Positions 35,420 through 47,160 of a stretch of 64,000 nt of DNA are shown here, piece by piece. The translations under genes were made by a program, and so were the position numbers. The DNA is from Sphagnum compactum. Its lineage: Eukaryota; Bryophyta; Sphagnopsida; Sphagnales. The notes under the pieces are model-generated. The model was not told the DNA's origin, made no database searches, and saw only the letters and a list, made by a program, of their open reading frames with translations. The stretch is taken from contig OZ234493.1 in assembly GCA_965153455.1 (NCBI GenBank), positions 32,168,213 through 32,232,212 on the forward strand. The letters run 5' to 3'. Each line of letters opens with the position of its first letter. The stretch's first letter is position 1.

Positions 35420-36839
35420 TCTGAAAACATTAACTATACCCTTTGGAGTTCTCAGGGATGCATCAACATTCCTTTCATCACCTTCTTCTTGCGCTTCATT
35501 TAGTGTTTTTGTTTCAGTAGATTGCTAAATGTTTTCACTGGGTGAATCGATTATTTTTTTGGTCGTCATTTGCGCTATGGTCACTTCTATTTTTTCCTCA
35601 ATAGAATCAAGTACCTGATAACTAGTAGAAGGACTAAAAATAGTTCTCAACCCCTTCCATTAAAAAGATTTCTCTACTTGAGCAGCTATTTTTTAAGATT
35701 TTTCTGCTTGAACAAGTATTTCTTTTGCTTCTTCACGATTCTACCTTCTCCATTCTCTTAGTTTATTTTGTTTTTCTACTTCTCTACTTTTATCCACTCA
35801 TAAGTTCCTAAATTTTTTTATTTTCTTATTATTGACATGTTTTCTTTCTTTTTTTTAATTTTTCTGGTATGGATCCAAAATCATCATTGTGGACAAGAAT
35901 TCTTTTGACTCAATTTCTTCTGGACAATACTCCTCATTCCTTCTCAATTTCATTGCATACTTAGATCCTAAAAATCTTAGTGTCCATGACAAATCACATG
36001 GTATCCATTTCTCTACTAGAGCATTAATATTCAGTTTTGTAAATTCTTTTCTATCATGAAATTTAATAATGTGATAGGTTGCAGCAACTTTTTTAATTGG
36101 AATTAGCGTCAATAAACACACTATTACTGGTAGCCATCTTCGATACTTTGTTAATTGTGTAGTATTGATTATTAGTGTTTGTAGTTGTATACACCACACT
36201 TCTGTTCCCCCATGTAGTTTCTTGATTATCAATTCTTAAACATTTTCAAGTAATGTTTTAAATTTTTCAACAAATGTTGCCCATTTATTAGGTTTTGGAT
36301 TTCTTCTTGGTGTATACAAATAATTTAGAAAATTCCAACCATATCTACTATGAAATTTTAATATTTCTTCCCCTTCATGAATTGTTATAGTTTCTTTGAA
36401 CCATTCACAGTTCCCTCTCTTAACAGCCATCATATTCTACCATTTTTCATGCCATCCTTGATATACATTGTTGTAGTAATCAAAGAAAATAATGGACTTA
36501 ACCATATCTTGTTCATAATACGTGAACAAATTAGGAAAAGCTATGACATGCTCAGCACCCATAATAGTCATTTTAATTGTTCTATTTTCTTCTTTTCCCA
36601 CTTTATATACTCCCAACAATTCTATAAATTCACAAGGTAAAATTATATAAAGTACGTGGATTATACAGAATCCCAAATACAACTCATATACTTCAACTAT
36701 TCCTTTTTCATCTTCCATTAGTTTGATTGCACAAGGAAGGATTACATAACCTTCTTCTTCGGTTTCTCCAACAACAAATTGAATTGATTCCCCAGCATGT
36801 TCACCAAATGTTAGCGATACATTTTTGTACCACTATAGA
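35420..36839 (-). pseudogene. Pre-gag ORF of the gypsy element, function unknown
   Basis: From about 36839 to 35855 one frame is open except for two stops (near 36435 and 36237). It includes VSLTFGEHAGESIQFVVGE, MEDEKGIVEVYELYLGF, HSRYGWNFLNYLYTPRRN and WIPCDLSWTLRFLGSKYAMK. A poorly open Lys/Glu-rich stretch then leads toward gag. No catalytic motif is recognised. Ogre/Tat elements of seed plants carry an ORF of unknown function in this place; whether this one is homologous is untested. It could also be the N-terminal part of a long gag. Confidence 0.5.
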
Positions 36840-38689
36840 TTCTTGTATTCAATTAACATAAATACCACGTAAAAATAGTAACTAGAACATCTAAATTATT
36901 GTTGGAGAATTTCTTATTAATGTTGAAGAACTACATTTTACCATTTTGCCATTATCAAATTAAGATTATGAACAACAATTGGTAAAATACTCAAACTTCA
37001 TAACATCAAACATACATGCCAAGCTTATTTCATAGAGTAGTCTTTTCATTAAAAAAACCACTATCATTGTTTTATAATAATCCCCATCATCCCTTCCCTA
37101 AGTCTTTTGTGACAACTGTACCACTATACCGATATGCCTTCTGGCAGTTACAAAAAAACGTTGTAACCGTTTCACGTCATATCGATAGGCAATTAGCCTG
37201 TTTGTTTGTCATGTTGACACAGTGAACTTACTATTTATTACCACTATTTATTTGTCATATCATCATAGTGGATTTCAACATTCTATGGTTTGACATTTCC
37301 CAAAAGAGACTTGGTTAAATCGGTCTTGTATTTCTACTCTTTGCCGACACGCTTAAGTATCTCCCTTACATAAACTAAGTTCTCGCAATTTTATTGTAAA
37401 ATTATTTTGAGAAAAACTTGGAAATATGTGCTTTTTTGAAAGGAAAAATTTGTCTGATTTGCAATATTAAAGATTTAAGAAAACATTGCTCTACAAAGTA
37501 CAATAATCATGACCAAAAGGAAAAATAAAAGATAAAAAAAAAATCAAAATCAAAGTGATTTGAAACCCATAAGGTTGAATTGAAGGTTTGAGTTATTGTT
37601 AGGCATTATTTTTTTAGGCTCATAGTGCAGCCCATGCCATTGGCCCAAGCGTGAATTTGTTACACAACTAATTGAATTTAAATTTTGAGTTTTTATTGAA
37701 TTTCGCAAACAAAGATTTATACTTCAATATCTCTTTGCATCTTAGGTCTAAAATGACCAAATCAACTCCATAAAATGGACCTACTCATTGCGCACTTTTC
37801 AACAGTACCAAAAGTGCACTGCAATTTCCCTGTGCAATATTTTACTTTATGATTTTTATTAAAATTTCAATAACAAAATTATGAATAGAATTTCAGATGA
37901 TGTGTGTGATCACTGAAACCCAAATTATATAGAAAATTAGAAAACCTCTAAAAGCTGCATATTATCTGGACACATCTCAATCTCTATGAGCTCCACATAT
38001 AGCAGCAAGCTCAAGATCTTTGATTTCGCCTCAAATTCTTTGAATGTTAATGCATGAGAGTATAGTATTTGAATGTCGAAGCTGCATATGAATTGTGATA
38101 ACTTTGCATTGTAAGCTCATGACAAAATGTTATATGAAGTGGCGAATGTTGGGTTATGCTGTTTTAGAGCCTGTGATATATATACACCCTTGAGAGGAAT
38201 TCCTTCTATCAGAAATGGCATGATCTCTATAACTAGTAGGAGAGTATATATGAGTCAATCCTCGATATGTGCTGTTATGGGTCTGTTCTGTTTTTGCAGA
38301 GTTTTGAATGTGCATTTTTGTTTTACTTCCATTTCCTTCTTGTACTCAGTTCTTTTGTATTGCATCATCTGTTGTAGTGATTATATTGTAACTTCTGATA
38401 TGCTATATTAGCCCAACTTTTTTGTGATTTTTGCAAACCTATCTAATATGCAATGTTGATAAGCATTATATGAAGAATTGTCAGGTCCTGTTTTAGAATT
38501 TTTTTTGGAATTTTTTTTTTAGCATTGGTTTTGGGTCTAGTAAACAAATCTCAGAAACTAGAACCCATCAATTTTGGGGCTGTGTCAAGTTTCTAGACCA
38601 TTGGTTCCCCAATTTGATGGTTCTAAGCTTTACAAGACTTTGTCGGTTCCAGGTCCAAGGCCAGTTCTAAGTCTTAGGGTTTCAAAACT

Positions 38690-39125
38690 TAGACCTACGA
38701 CCCTATCTGGATCTTACCTAAAACCTTACCTAGACCTTACTTAAAACCCTACCTAGACCTTACCTTAAATCCTGCTTAGACCTTACGTGAAACCCTACAT
38801 TTCTAATAACATAATAATAATCGAAAAGAATAATAAAAAGAAAGAAACTTAATCATAAAGAAGAAAATTAAAAAAAAAGAAAATAAAAAATGCAACAAAA
38901 GGAATTTGGCAGCCCCCGTCCTAATATTTCAAAATTTTGGCATTCAAGTTTAACTAAACAAGAAGCAGATTGTCCTTTGAAAAAAAATTGATGACCTAGT
39001 GGTTTAGGACAATCCTCTTTATGAAGGACCTTGGGAGTTCAAACTTGGGGAATTTGCACTCTCTTTTGGTCTAGGGTCTTAAGCAAGGGTCTAGGGTCTA
39101 GGTAGGGGTCTAGGTAGGGGTGAAA
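38690..39125. repeat. CCTAGACC-type repeats in opposed orientation
   Basis: Tandem units of ACCTTACCTAAAACCCTACC type occupy 38695-38795. Units of GGGTCTAGGGTCTAGG type, the opposite sense, occupy 39075-39120. The two arrays could pair as a stem with a loop of about 280 bp. This may be a small foldback element. Confidence 0.35.
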
Positions 39126-39179
39126 GCTTGAGCAAAGAACTACTGTTTTTACTATAGAAGGTTATTTCATTCCGTTATT

Positions 39180-39375
39180 TATTTTATCACAGTTATATGT
39201 CAGAATTGGTTCTTTCATTTTTTTGGAGAACCATGGTTAATCTATATCAGATCTGGTTCTTTTGATTTTTTAAACCATGGTTATATATCAGAACCAGCTC
39301 TTCTGATTATTTGAGAGGCTTGGGTACACATCACCCAAACCGGTCCTATTGATATTTGAGAACCATGGATACCAA
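39180..39375. repeat. Dispersed repeat with GAACCATGGTT / TCAGAACCAG motifs
   Basis: Several near-copies of GAACCATGGTTAATCTATAT followed by TCAGATCTGGTTCTT lie in loose tandem here. Related sequence appears in introns of the J-protein gene (58030-58115 and 59570-59810). The family has inverted internal symmetry. Confidence 0.4.
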
Positions 39376-41137
39376 AATTAAACAACTGCCCTCAGAAGCA
39401 CGCAATACTTACTTGCTGATATGTTGGCTGTTTGTGTGATAAGATCTGAAATCTATCTACAAAGGAAGGTAGTTTGTTTGTTTTGTTTGTTTTGAGATCT
39501 CCCAAAGCACAGTGCCTTCTACAACCTTGTTCTTGGGTTTTGTCTTTTTTTCCAGGCATGCTATGAGCCAGTATGTTGCACCAATTGTGTTGTCAGATCT
39601 GGAAATCTTTATGACCTTGTTCTTGGGTTTCCTCAAGATTTTTCATGCTGCTTGCTGATAAGTTTTGTTGGCACATTTTGACATCCACATGACCCATTGT
39701 TATACAAATAATTTCAGAGTTTAAGACTTCCGATTGTGCAATGTAAGGTTCTCAATACTCAATGTAAGATATTATTGTTCAAGTTGACAATGGTTGTTTC
39801 CAGACCCTTGAACAAACATTAATTAACTCTCAAGACTTGGGTTAGTATTTTTGTTTTTTGAAGAAAAACTTAAAGTGCTCAAAAAATCTTACTAAATTGT
39901 ACATTTATAAATTTCTTCTAGATGCTAAGTGATTGCCAATTTCCAAGAGTAATTGCCAGTTTCAGAGTTATTTCATTTTGAGATCTAAATTCCAGATGGG
40001 TTCCATCTTGGGCTAAACAAACTGAAGTAGTGTTTAAAACTGAGTATTACTCTCTACACACTAATTGTGCCTATTCTAATCTCCAACCATCACATTAAAC
40101 TACTCAATTCCCAATGAATTTCAGAGTAAGAATTTATGCCATTGGACTCAATGAATTTTAGAGTATGAATTTCAAATTTACGTACTTCGGAGAGTCCAAT
40201 TGCATTCCATTATTGTACATACTCTAAATACAGATTAGTGTTTACATGAAAACAATGACAACTACCAATTAAGAATCATAAGGAATTAAACACTAATTAA
40301 AACTGTGCTAATATCCCATGCTAATTACATGATTAAAACAGACATATAACACATACAAAACAGAAATGTATATAATACAACTTCCAAAAGTTTCAAGTGG
40401 ACTACAAGATTGAGAATACAATTTTAGATTGAACAATTTACATGGGTGAAGATCTGTTGCACTACGAAGACTGAATTTATATAAACTCAAAGTGCATTCA
40501 TGTTTGAACTGGTACTTACTTCTACCAGTTTAGACCAAGGAAGATATGTCAACTTAGGAGATACAAAAGGACACAAAGGAACTGTTCTATAGAGGTCATA
40601 CAAAAGATTGAAGAACAAAACATTACAAACTGATCATACACTTGTATGGAAAAACAAAATGTAACAATTACATGAACAGAGTTAAATTGTATATCATGCA
40701 AGCAATGCAGCAAAGTCTGATCTAACAAGAAGAGCCAATTTAACAATCCATAACAAAAACTATTTCAAAAACAAAGTTTGGGAAAATAAATTATTCACTT
40801 GTCCATGTGCAATGTTTTTTGAAAACTTAGTTCTATCTAGAGAGAAGAGCTAATTTCAAGCACAAATATTGTTTCAGCTGTCAGATGTCACTAGACAACT
40901 GCCTCTTTTGCTTTTTTTTTTTTTTGGATTTTCCAATGCAAGAGAAAGGGATCTAACTAGACATGTATGTACTGATCATGCATGCATGTGTAGTCCATGA
41001 CATCTGGAGCTGCTCTGTAGAGAGAGATCAACTCTCTAGGAACAACAATATCAGTGCATTGTAGACAGACAGAAGAACTTCAGTGAGCAACAACAACAAC
41101 AATTTATTGTGGTACTTAGCTTTGCAGCAGCAGCGTC

Positions 41138-42820
41138 TCACCAGTGCACTCTGGCAGTGAGACTGGGTTTGTAGCAAACCCCAGCATAACGGATCTCTTC
41201 TTCGTCCTCGTCTTCTTCAAACTCAGGGTACGCAGTCCACTTCTCTTCGCGCAGATCGTAGTATGCGAGAGCTCTCTCGGCAAGTCCACAACAGATTTTG
41301 CCTTCGCTAGTTCCCACACACTTGGAAAGCTCTCTGTACTCTTCAGGGGAAATGTAGGTGAAGGGTTCCCTACTGACCCGAGCGAACTCCAGTGTACGAG
41401 CTGTGAACTCGTGAATCACGAGCTGGTGCGAGAACCCATCAGCTGCACCTGCAGCAGGAGCTTCATCTGCAGCTCCTGCTGCTGCTGTAGGAGCTGCTCC
41501 TTCTGCTGCTGCTGCTACAGGAGCTCCTTCTCCTTCGCTAGTTGGGCACACGTACAAAGTCACCAGGAAGATGCGGCCATCGCAACTTAGGACCTGCGGC
41601 TGCTCATAGTCTACAGAGCTGCCCGGAATCACAATTCGGGTGTACACAGACCATTCCCGGGAACCCACGTTGTATGACAACAGGAAATAAGGATTTCCAG
41701 CACGAGCAAGGCCGTGTCCTGCGCTGGGTCCATAAGCCACAGTGAGGACGAGACCTTCGTAGTACGCGCTGCTCGAGTTCATTGCCAGTCTCAGGCCCCC
41801 GCAGAGATCACCAGAATCTGTCCAAGTATCTGTCCTGAAGTCGTATACTTCAGTGGATTTCTCGGCCTCGTATGCTCTCAAGTTGGGGTGTTCCAATGAG
41901 CCCAATGCCCTCCCAGTCATGACAAGCTGAAAGCTCGCGGTTGCTATGCTAGCAGCTGCTGGTGGTTCCTGCAGTACATGGATCAGGCGACTCTGCAGCG
42001 AGTTATGGCCGTCGTCTTCTTCCTCTTCATCGTCTGTGGACTCTTCTTCTGCTTCATCGTCTGCGGACTCTTTTTCATCCCATTCAGATCGACCAGAGTC
42101 AGAGACTTCTTCCAATTCAGATTCATCAGAGACGACAACGGACCCATCTTCTGCATCCGCTTCAGAGCGATCGTCGCCATTCTCATGATCATCCCCGTCT
42201 ACCTGCGCCTCCTCCAACGAGGCGGGGGCGCCATTGTCAAGGGTGGGAACACCAAGGATCTTCTGCTCTCCTGTGAGTGGATTCACGACCAACACGTCCT
42301 CAGAAGAGTGTCGGTCCTTAGTGTAGAACAGTAATCCGCCGGCAGACGCGACGGGAAGCGTCACGGAACGTCTGCTTGTGGACTCCGGAACGTGACGGAG
42401 TCCCACCCACTTCATGGTGCGGAAACAGAACCCGAAGCTCCGGCATGCCCCCGCATCATCCACAAGTGTGTAGAGAGGACAGTACTCCTCAGATGGTTCC
42501 GGGAGAGGAAGCAGCTGCTGGAAACGTTCCAAACGGAGTCTCCTGGTCCAGTCTAGGCTGGAGCTGTAGATCGCCAAGAAGGACGATATAGTGATCCCGC
42601 GAGTAAACATAAATCCATCCAGGTTCACTTCCTCACTACACATGTAGCAAAGGATTGTCAGCTGAACAATCAAGGCAGCCCAGCTGATGAAATTCTCGGC
42701 ATTGCGCAGCTGGAGGCCGTTGGATTTGAGCAGCTTTCGTGGTCGCATAGAGTCATGATCATCCTCCCCATCAAAAGAGTACGATCTTTTCGCCATCTGT
42801 AAACCACCCACAGGGATCAT
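41138..42820 (-). CDS. F-box/kelch-like protein without a recognisable F-box
   Basis: A 560-residue single-exon frame, GC-richer than its surroundings. The part VLVVNPLTGEQKIL (177-190) and segments such as TEVYDFRTDTWTDSG (323-337) and ALAYYDLREEKWTAY (517-531) match the associated domain of plant F-box/kelch proteins, usually substrate adaptors of SCF ubiquitin ligases. An F-box would be expected near the N-terminus, but residues 40-110 show only a weak, hydrophobic-rich stretch, so no F-box is claimed. Two low-complexity blocks interrupt the domain: an acidic one at about 203-270 and an Ala-rich one at about 432-461. The start at 42820 is the first Met; Met9 (42796), which opens MAKRSYSFDGEDD, is equally plausible. 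Long antisense frames over it are shadows. Confidence 0.75.
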   Translation of the reverse strand: MIPVGGLQMAKRSYSFDGEDDHDSMRPRKLLKSNGLQLRNAENFISWAALIVQLTILCYMCSEEVNLDGFMFTRGITISSFLAIYSSSLDWTRRLRLERFQQLLPLPEPSEEYCPLYTLVDDAGACRSFGFCFRTMKWVGLRHVPESTSRRSVTLPVASAGGLLFYTKDRHSSEDVLVVNPLTGEQKILGVPTLDNGAPASLEEAQVDGDDHENGDDRSEADAEDGSVVVSDESELEEVSDSGRSEWDEKESADDEAEEESTDDEEEEDDGHNSLQSRLIHVLQEPPAAASIATASFQLVMTGRALGSLEHPNLRAYEAEKSTEVYDFRTDTWTDSGDLCGGLRLAMNSSSAYYEGLVLTVAYGPSAGHGLARAGNPYFLLSYNVGSREWSVYTRIVIPGSSVDYEQPQVLSCDGRIFLVTLYVCPTSEGEGAPVAAAAEGAAPTAAAGAADEAPAAGAADGFSHQLVIHEFTARTLEFARVSREPFTYISPEEYRELSKCVGTSEGKICCGLAERALAYYDLREEKWTAYPEFEEDEDEEEIRYAGVCYKPSLTARVHW

Positions 42821-42949
42821 AACAGCCAGCCAGCAAGCTGCTAGCAGTTAATAATTCTTCCTGGCTCATGATATGTATAAAACTTTGAAACCCAAGCTGA
42901 TGCAGCTCCTACGAAAAATTGTTTCTCGGGATGTGTGCCTTATGTGAAA

Positions 42950-43045
42950 GGAGATTGAAAGCAGTATGTTGAAGGAGATTGAAAGCGGTATGTTGAAGGA
43001 GATTGAAAGCGGTATGTTGAAGGAGATCGAAAATTGTATGTGCAA
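42950..43045. repeat. 24-bp minisatellite, four copies
   Basis: GGAGATTGAAAGC recurs at 42950, 42974 and 42998, with a diverged copy at 43022, a period of exactly 24 bp. It lies 130 bp upstream of the start codon of the F-box-like gene, so within its promoter or 5' UTR. Confidence 0.92.
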
Positions 43046-44160
43046 ACCATGTGAAAACTATGTGAAAACAGCTCTAGTGTAGAAAGCTAAAGGAAACAAT
43101 GGAAGATGTGCAATGCATGATCAGCATAAATGAACACGTACTTGGGTATTGAAATTCTTGCCCCTTGACCACGTCTTGACGAGTGTGTGAGTCCGCAAGC
43201 GAGCACCGCTAGGAGTCTGTCGAGTCTCTCTACTTTCTTGCTACGCTCCAGGAGCTAGCGCGCTCTCTCACTACTACCCTCCACTTGAAACGAGAGCTAG
43301 ACAATATAATGACTAACGGACTGGACGAACAAGGCTTCTTGCGGACAAGTTCGCGCTCTCACTCCTCTCCACTTGAAAGAAACGAGAACTACATAATATA
43401 ATTACTGACGAATATGGCTGCAAGCTTCTTGCGCTCGCGTTCTCTCTGTCCCTCTCTCCAAGAATTGAAACCCCACAAAAGCAAGCAAATGAACAACACC
43501 GCTGCTAAGAACCCCCTTATAACCACGACCTCCTAGTTCATAAAGAATTTCACGCACAAAGCACAAACGAAAGCGCTCAGCGCGTTTTCAGGCTCGCTCG
43601 CTTTCTCTCTCTCTCTCTCAACAACACTCTCTGCCTTGAAATCCCACTCTCCAAATGTGAGCTACTGCAACAACGACTCGCGCACACACAACGACTAGCA
43701 GAGCGCAGCACAGGACAAGCTTTTTCTTTCTTCTCCTCAAGATGCAAAGGAAGAAGAGTACAAAAGGTGCGGGAAGGAAGGAGAGGAAGGGGGGGGGGGG
43801 GCAGAGGTGTTTCAAACGTACTTTGCTGCGAGAGAAAAGAAAGATACGTAGAGCGATTGTGGACTACGACTACTACTAACTCTATTACTGACAAGGCGAG
43901 ACGAGACAAGACAAGACGAAGGTCGCAATTACGTGAGCAAGCGAGCCAGCGATTCCGTGCACACCGTTCTGGCGCAGGGTGAACCCCTTTCGGGGGAGGG
44001 AGGCAACAGCCCCTACCGTTCTGGCGCAGAGAGAGAGAGAGAGAGTGGTAGGGAGGGAGCAAGGGGCCACCAGCCACAAACTAGTCATAAAACGGAACGG
44101 GAACGGAGAACTACTACACAGTTTATCGCTAGTTGCCGTCAAGACACACACCATTTAATT
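43046..44160 (-). other. Probable promoter/5' UTR region of the F-box-like gene
   Basis: GC-richer than the flanks, with CT and GA tracts (43601-43619 and 44027-44045), CGCG-containing motifs (GCGCTCAGCGCG at about 43573), a G-run (43790-43801) and the direct repeat CCGTTCTGGCGCAG at about 43965 and 44017. Its base content changes sharply at 44160, where AT-rich spacer begins, as expected for a gene-associated region. The open frame at 43577-44077 is of low complexity and not called. Confidence 0.4.
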
Positions 44161-47160
44161 TAAATTTAATTAAATTTAATTTAATTTGTTTATGGGACTA
44201 GGTTGTGAAATTTTTCATAAGGCTTGGCATCTAAGGAATCTCTTAAAGCACCTTCTTCCTAAACATATATATATATCATGGGTGAAAATTTATTATGAAT
44301 TAATTTTATCGAATTTATAAATGAAATTGGATGTTGATGGATGAACTTCATCCATTATGGATACAAGGCTAACATTGCATTTGTGAATAATAGTGAACCA
44401 CATCAATCGTCATATGGAATATTATATATATATTTTTTATTTTTGGTCTTGTGAATTTTAACATATGTTTCATAATTCATGTTGAAGTCAACAAATGTCA
44501 TTTGTGACAAGAAATTTTCACTAAATTCTATATTTTTAGGTATGGATGATTGAAATGGACTTTAAATCAACAGTTGAGATGTGGCCTAGGGTCATTTGTT
44601 AATTTTTAAAATTCCAAACGTTTTTTTTAATGACATGGTAGACTTTAATTGGCAACATGGAGTGGACATATTCACCAACATAAGTGTAAAGAAAGATACC
44701 AAGCAAGAAACTAGTGTTAAAAGCGCATATTTGATTATAATATCTAATAATTAGGTATGTGTTTTAACAATTTTCTTTTGCTAAAATATATTTAGTAAGG
44801 TGAGGGTACATCACCTCTTCATGAATTTTGGGAAATATTAGGCAAGTGTGTGTTTGGCCTTCAAAAAAAAGTTTATAATTTCCAAGATTTGGGAACCAAT
44901 TTTAATATTACCCCATTCATCATTATATAAAAAATAAAAATATTGATTCACATGCAAGCCTTATGTATCCATATATGTTTGTTAAATGCTTCATAAAATT
45001 AATATTTGTCAACCCAAGCTAGGCAAGGAGGTGTGGAATAGAAACATCAATTTGTTGTAAGGGAAGGACATGTACAAAGGAAGGTCTTTGAGTTTCAAGG
45101 AATTGGTAAATTTGTTTTTGTACTTCTAGGCCCATTTTCAAGTCGATTTTTCATCATATCTTTTTTGTGACATGTAAGCAATCTACCATTTTTGAAGTTT
45201 ACATGGACTAGAGTTTTTTCATGTCAAGTTTTTTTTCTCCAACATTAAATATTCAAAATGAGATTGTATTTTTAAAAAACTTGAATAAAATTGTAACCAT
45301 AATCATAGGTTTATTATAACAAAACAATTCCTATTGTCAAAAATCCACTAGAAATTTGGGAAAAAATGTTACTTAAAAAATGTTAATAACTATTGCCAAA
45401 GGTTACTTCACACCTTGTGATAGGTTATCCCGATTATTAGTGGATGGTAAAGGATGCTTGTTAGACCAATGTTCACACCATCAACTAGTAAATTAATTAG
45501 TGACTTTTATATTTTGGTTTTCTCAATTCACACATTGTGTTAGGTTAAGCCAAACTTGTCATGAATGGTGATTAGATTTAATGACATTGATTACAAAACA
45601 CAACAACCATTGTAGATATCTGTTTAGCTTTGCTTTTGTAGCTTTCATCAACATGTTTTGTAGGTGGTACCAATTTCCTTTCTAACTTCCTTTGTACAAA
45701 TTCTTTTGAGTTCTTTCATCATAATGTTGTGAGATTGGCTTGACCATAGTTCATTTTAATTTCTTGCACCTTTATGTGCAACACCTTCATTTATAAGATT
45801 GTGTTTTTATGTTTTTTATTCATTGCAATGTTTTCATCAACTTGTAATGCCTTCACTTGTAGTATCATGGTTTTGTGGTTCTTGTACATTGCAATGTTTT
45901 CAACATGTTGCAAGATCATGGAGTCATGGTTTTTGTTTGTTGCAATGTTTTCATCAACTTCCAATGTCAGCACCTTCATTTGTAGCATTGCATAATGCCT
46001 TGTCAATTCGCATAACATCTTCCTCAACTTTTGCAACACCTATTTTGTGCAATGCTTTTAATTTTTTCTTTTGATTGTTATTTTTGTCCTTGTGTTTTGT
46101 TTGTAGTTTTTGATGTCCTTGTGTTTTTGCTAGCAATTTTGTTGCAATTTAGTGCATTTTGTTTAATGCAATCTTTCTTTGCAACACCTTTCATCATGAG
46201 GCCATAGAAAATAATTCTTCTTGCATTATTTTTTCAACTTGTAATCCAACCACAATAGTTGTCAATCCTTGGTCATGTGCATATGGAATTTGCATTTGAA
46301 TCACTTGATTTTATATGCAAGATGTTGTCCTTTTCTTTGAATGACAACACAAACATTGATTAACTTGTGTTTGAGAGGATGACTAAGGTATTGATTTGTC
46401 ATAGTTCAAAAATAACTTTTGTTACTAATTTGCTTTTGAGTTAGGATTTAGGTGACTTGGTTAAAGCAAGGTCAATGACTTGGTTTTTTCAATTCCTTAT
46501 GATGCAATACAAAAAAAAGGTGGATTGAATAGTTTTGGGTTGGGTGAAAGCTTGAAAGCATGGTAAAATATATATAAAAAGTATAGTATGCAACAAAATA
46601 CTGGGGTCCCTAAATAAAAGGACTAACAAGTATATGATTTTATGGGGATAATAATATTTTGTTGGTTATATTTTAATTCTTGTTTGCATGGATTTCAAAA
46701 GCTAAATTGTTATAATCATGTTTTCTTAAACTACTTTCAATTACTTGAATTAGACCTAAATTTTTGGAAATTTCAAAAAAAAAAAATTCAAGTATTTGAA
46801 AGTAGGTGTAATGTTTTTGCAAGTATTTTTTTTTTTTTCAAAAACCTCAATATTGATGTGATGAACATTTTAACATAATTTTTTTGGTTAATGGAGTTTT
46901 TTTCAAAACTAAAATGATCCCCAACCCTTGAAAAAATGACTTAATTGTTGGGGTATTTTTTCAATTTTTTTTAAATGTTAAAGGAAGGTTAGAAGTCTAA
47001 AAGTTTTTTTTTCGTGTTTTCAAATAGAAAACAAAGTAGCAAATATGTCCAAAAAATCTTGCTTACATTCGGTTAGTAGGTGTTTCGTGAGGCAACTAAT
47101 TAAAAGATTAAAACATAGAATGGAAAAGAAAGATATGAGGTATATGTGCACTATCTTAAT
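44161..47160. other. AT-rich intergenic DNA
   Basis: No gene is seen. The start is an AATTTAAATT-rich run at 44155-44190. Short open frames have no homology. A degenerate minisatellite occupies 45771-46200. Confidence 0.5.
45771..46200. repeat. Degenerate minisatellite with TTGCAATGTTTTCATCAACTT
   Basis: The core CATTGCAATGTTTTCA followed by TCAACTTGTAATGCC or close variants recurs at about 45820, 45889 and 45939, with further loosely related TTTTGCAACACC units up to 46200. Spacing varies around 50-70 bp. Confidence 0.55.

Larger units (their letters stand above)
25998..36839 (-). mobile_element. Ty3/gypsy retrotransposon, decayed and interrupted
   Basis: Minus-strand order is a pre-gag ORF, gag with zinc knuckles, protease, RT, RNase H, integrase, and a further ORF. 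Integrase after RT/RNase H marks it as Ty3/gypsy. The pre-gag ORF and long interdomain linkers suggest a Tat/Ogre-like lineage, which is inference. LTRs, PBS and PPT were not recognised; the bounds given are those of recognisable coding sequence. A CACTA-type element (27428-30529) splits the integrase. Many stops and frameshifts show it is old. Confidence 0.88.
36840..41137. other. Intergenic DNA, no gene seen
   Basis: About 4.3 kb of AT-rich DNA with short frames only. It may contain the gypsy 5' LTR near 36.9-37.3 kb, which could not be identified. Other contents are the CCTAGACC/GGTCTAGG repeats (38.7-39.1 kb), the GAACCATGGTT repeat family (39.2-39.4 kb) and a T-run at 40913-40925. The part from about 40.5 to 41.1 kb is downstream of the F-box-like gene and may hold its 3' UTR. 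Confidence 0.5.

Noticed and set aside
37016-40746. Genes between the gypsy element and the F-box-like gene
   Set aside because: All frames are short, AT-driven and without domains or credible splice partners.
41144-42591. Long plus-strand frames opposite the F-box-like gene, some over 100 codons
   Set aside because: They lie antisense to a coherent 560-residue gene and reflect its GC-rich codon usage and acidic/Ala repeats; no homology.
43577-44077. 166-codon minus-strand frame upstream of the F-box-like gene
   Set aside because: Its sequence is Leu/Ser/Arg-rich from CT and GA tracts, has no domain, and fits a GC-rich leader region better than a gene.
45348-45420. CACTAGAAATTTGGG as a transposon start
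   Set aside because: No subterminal motif array and no matching right end downstream.
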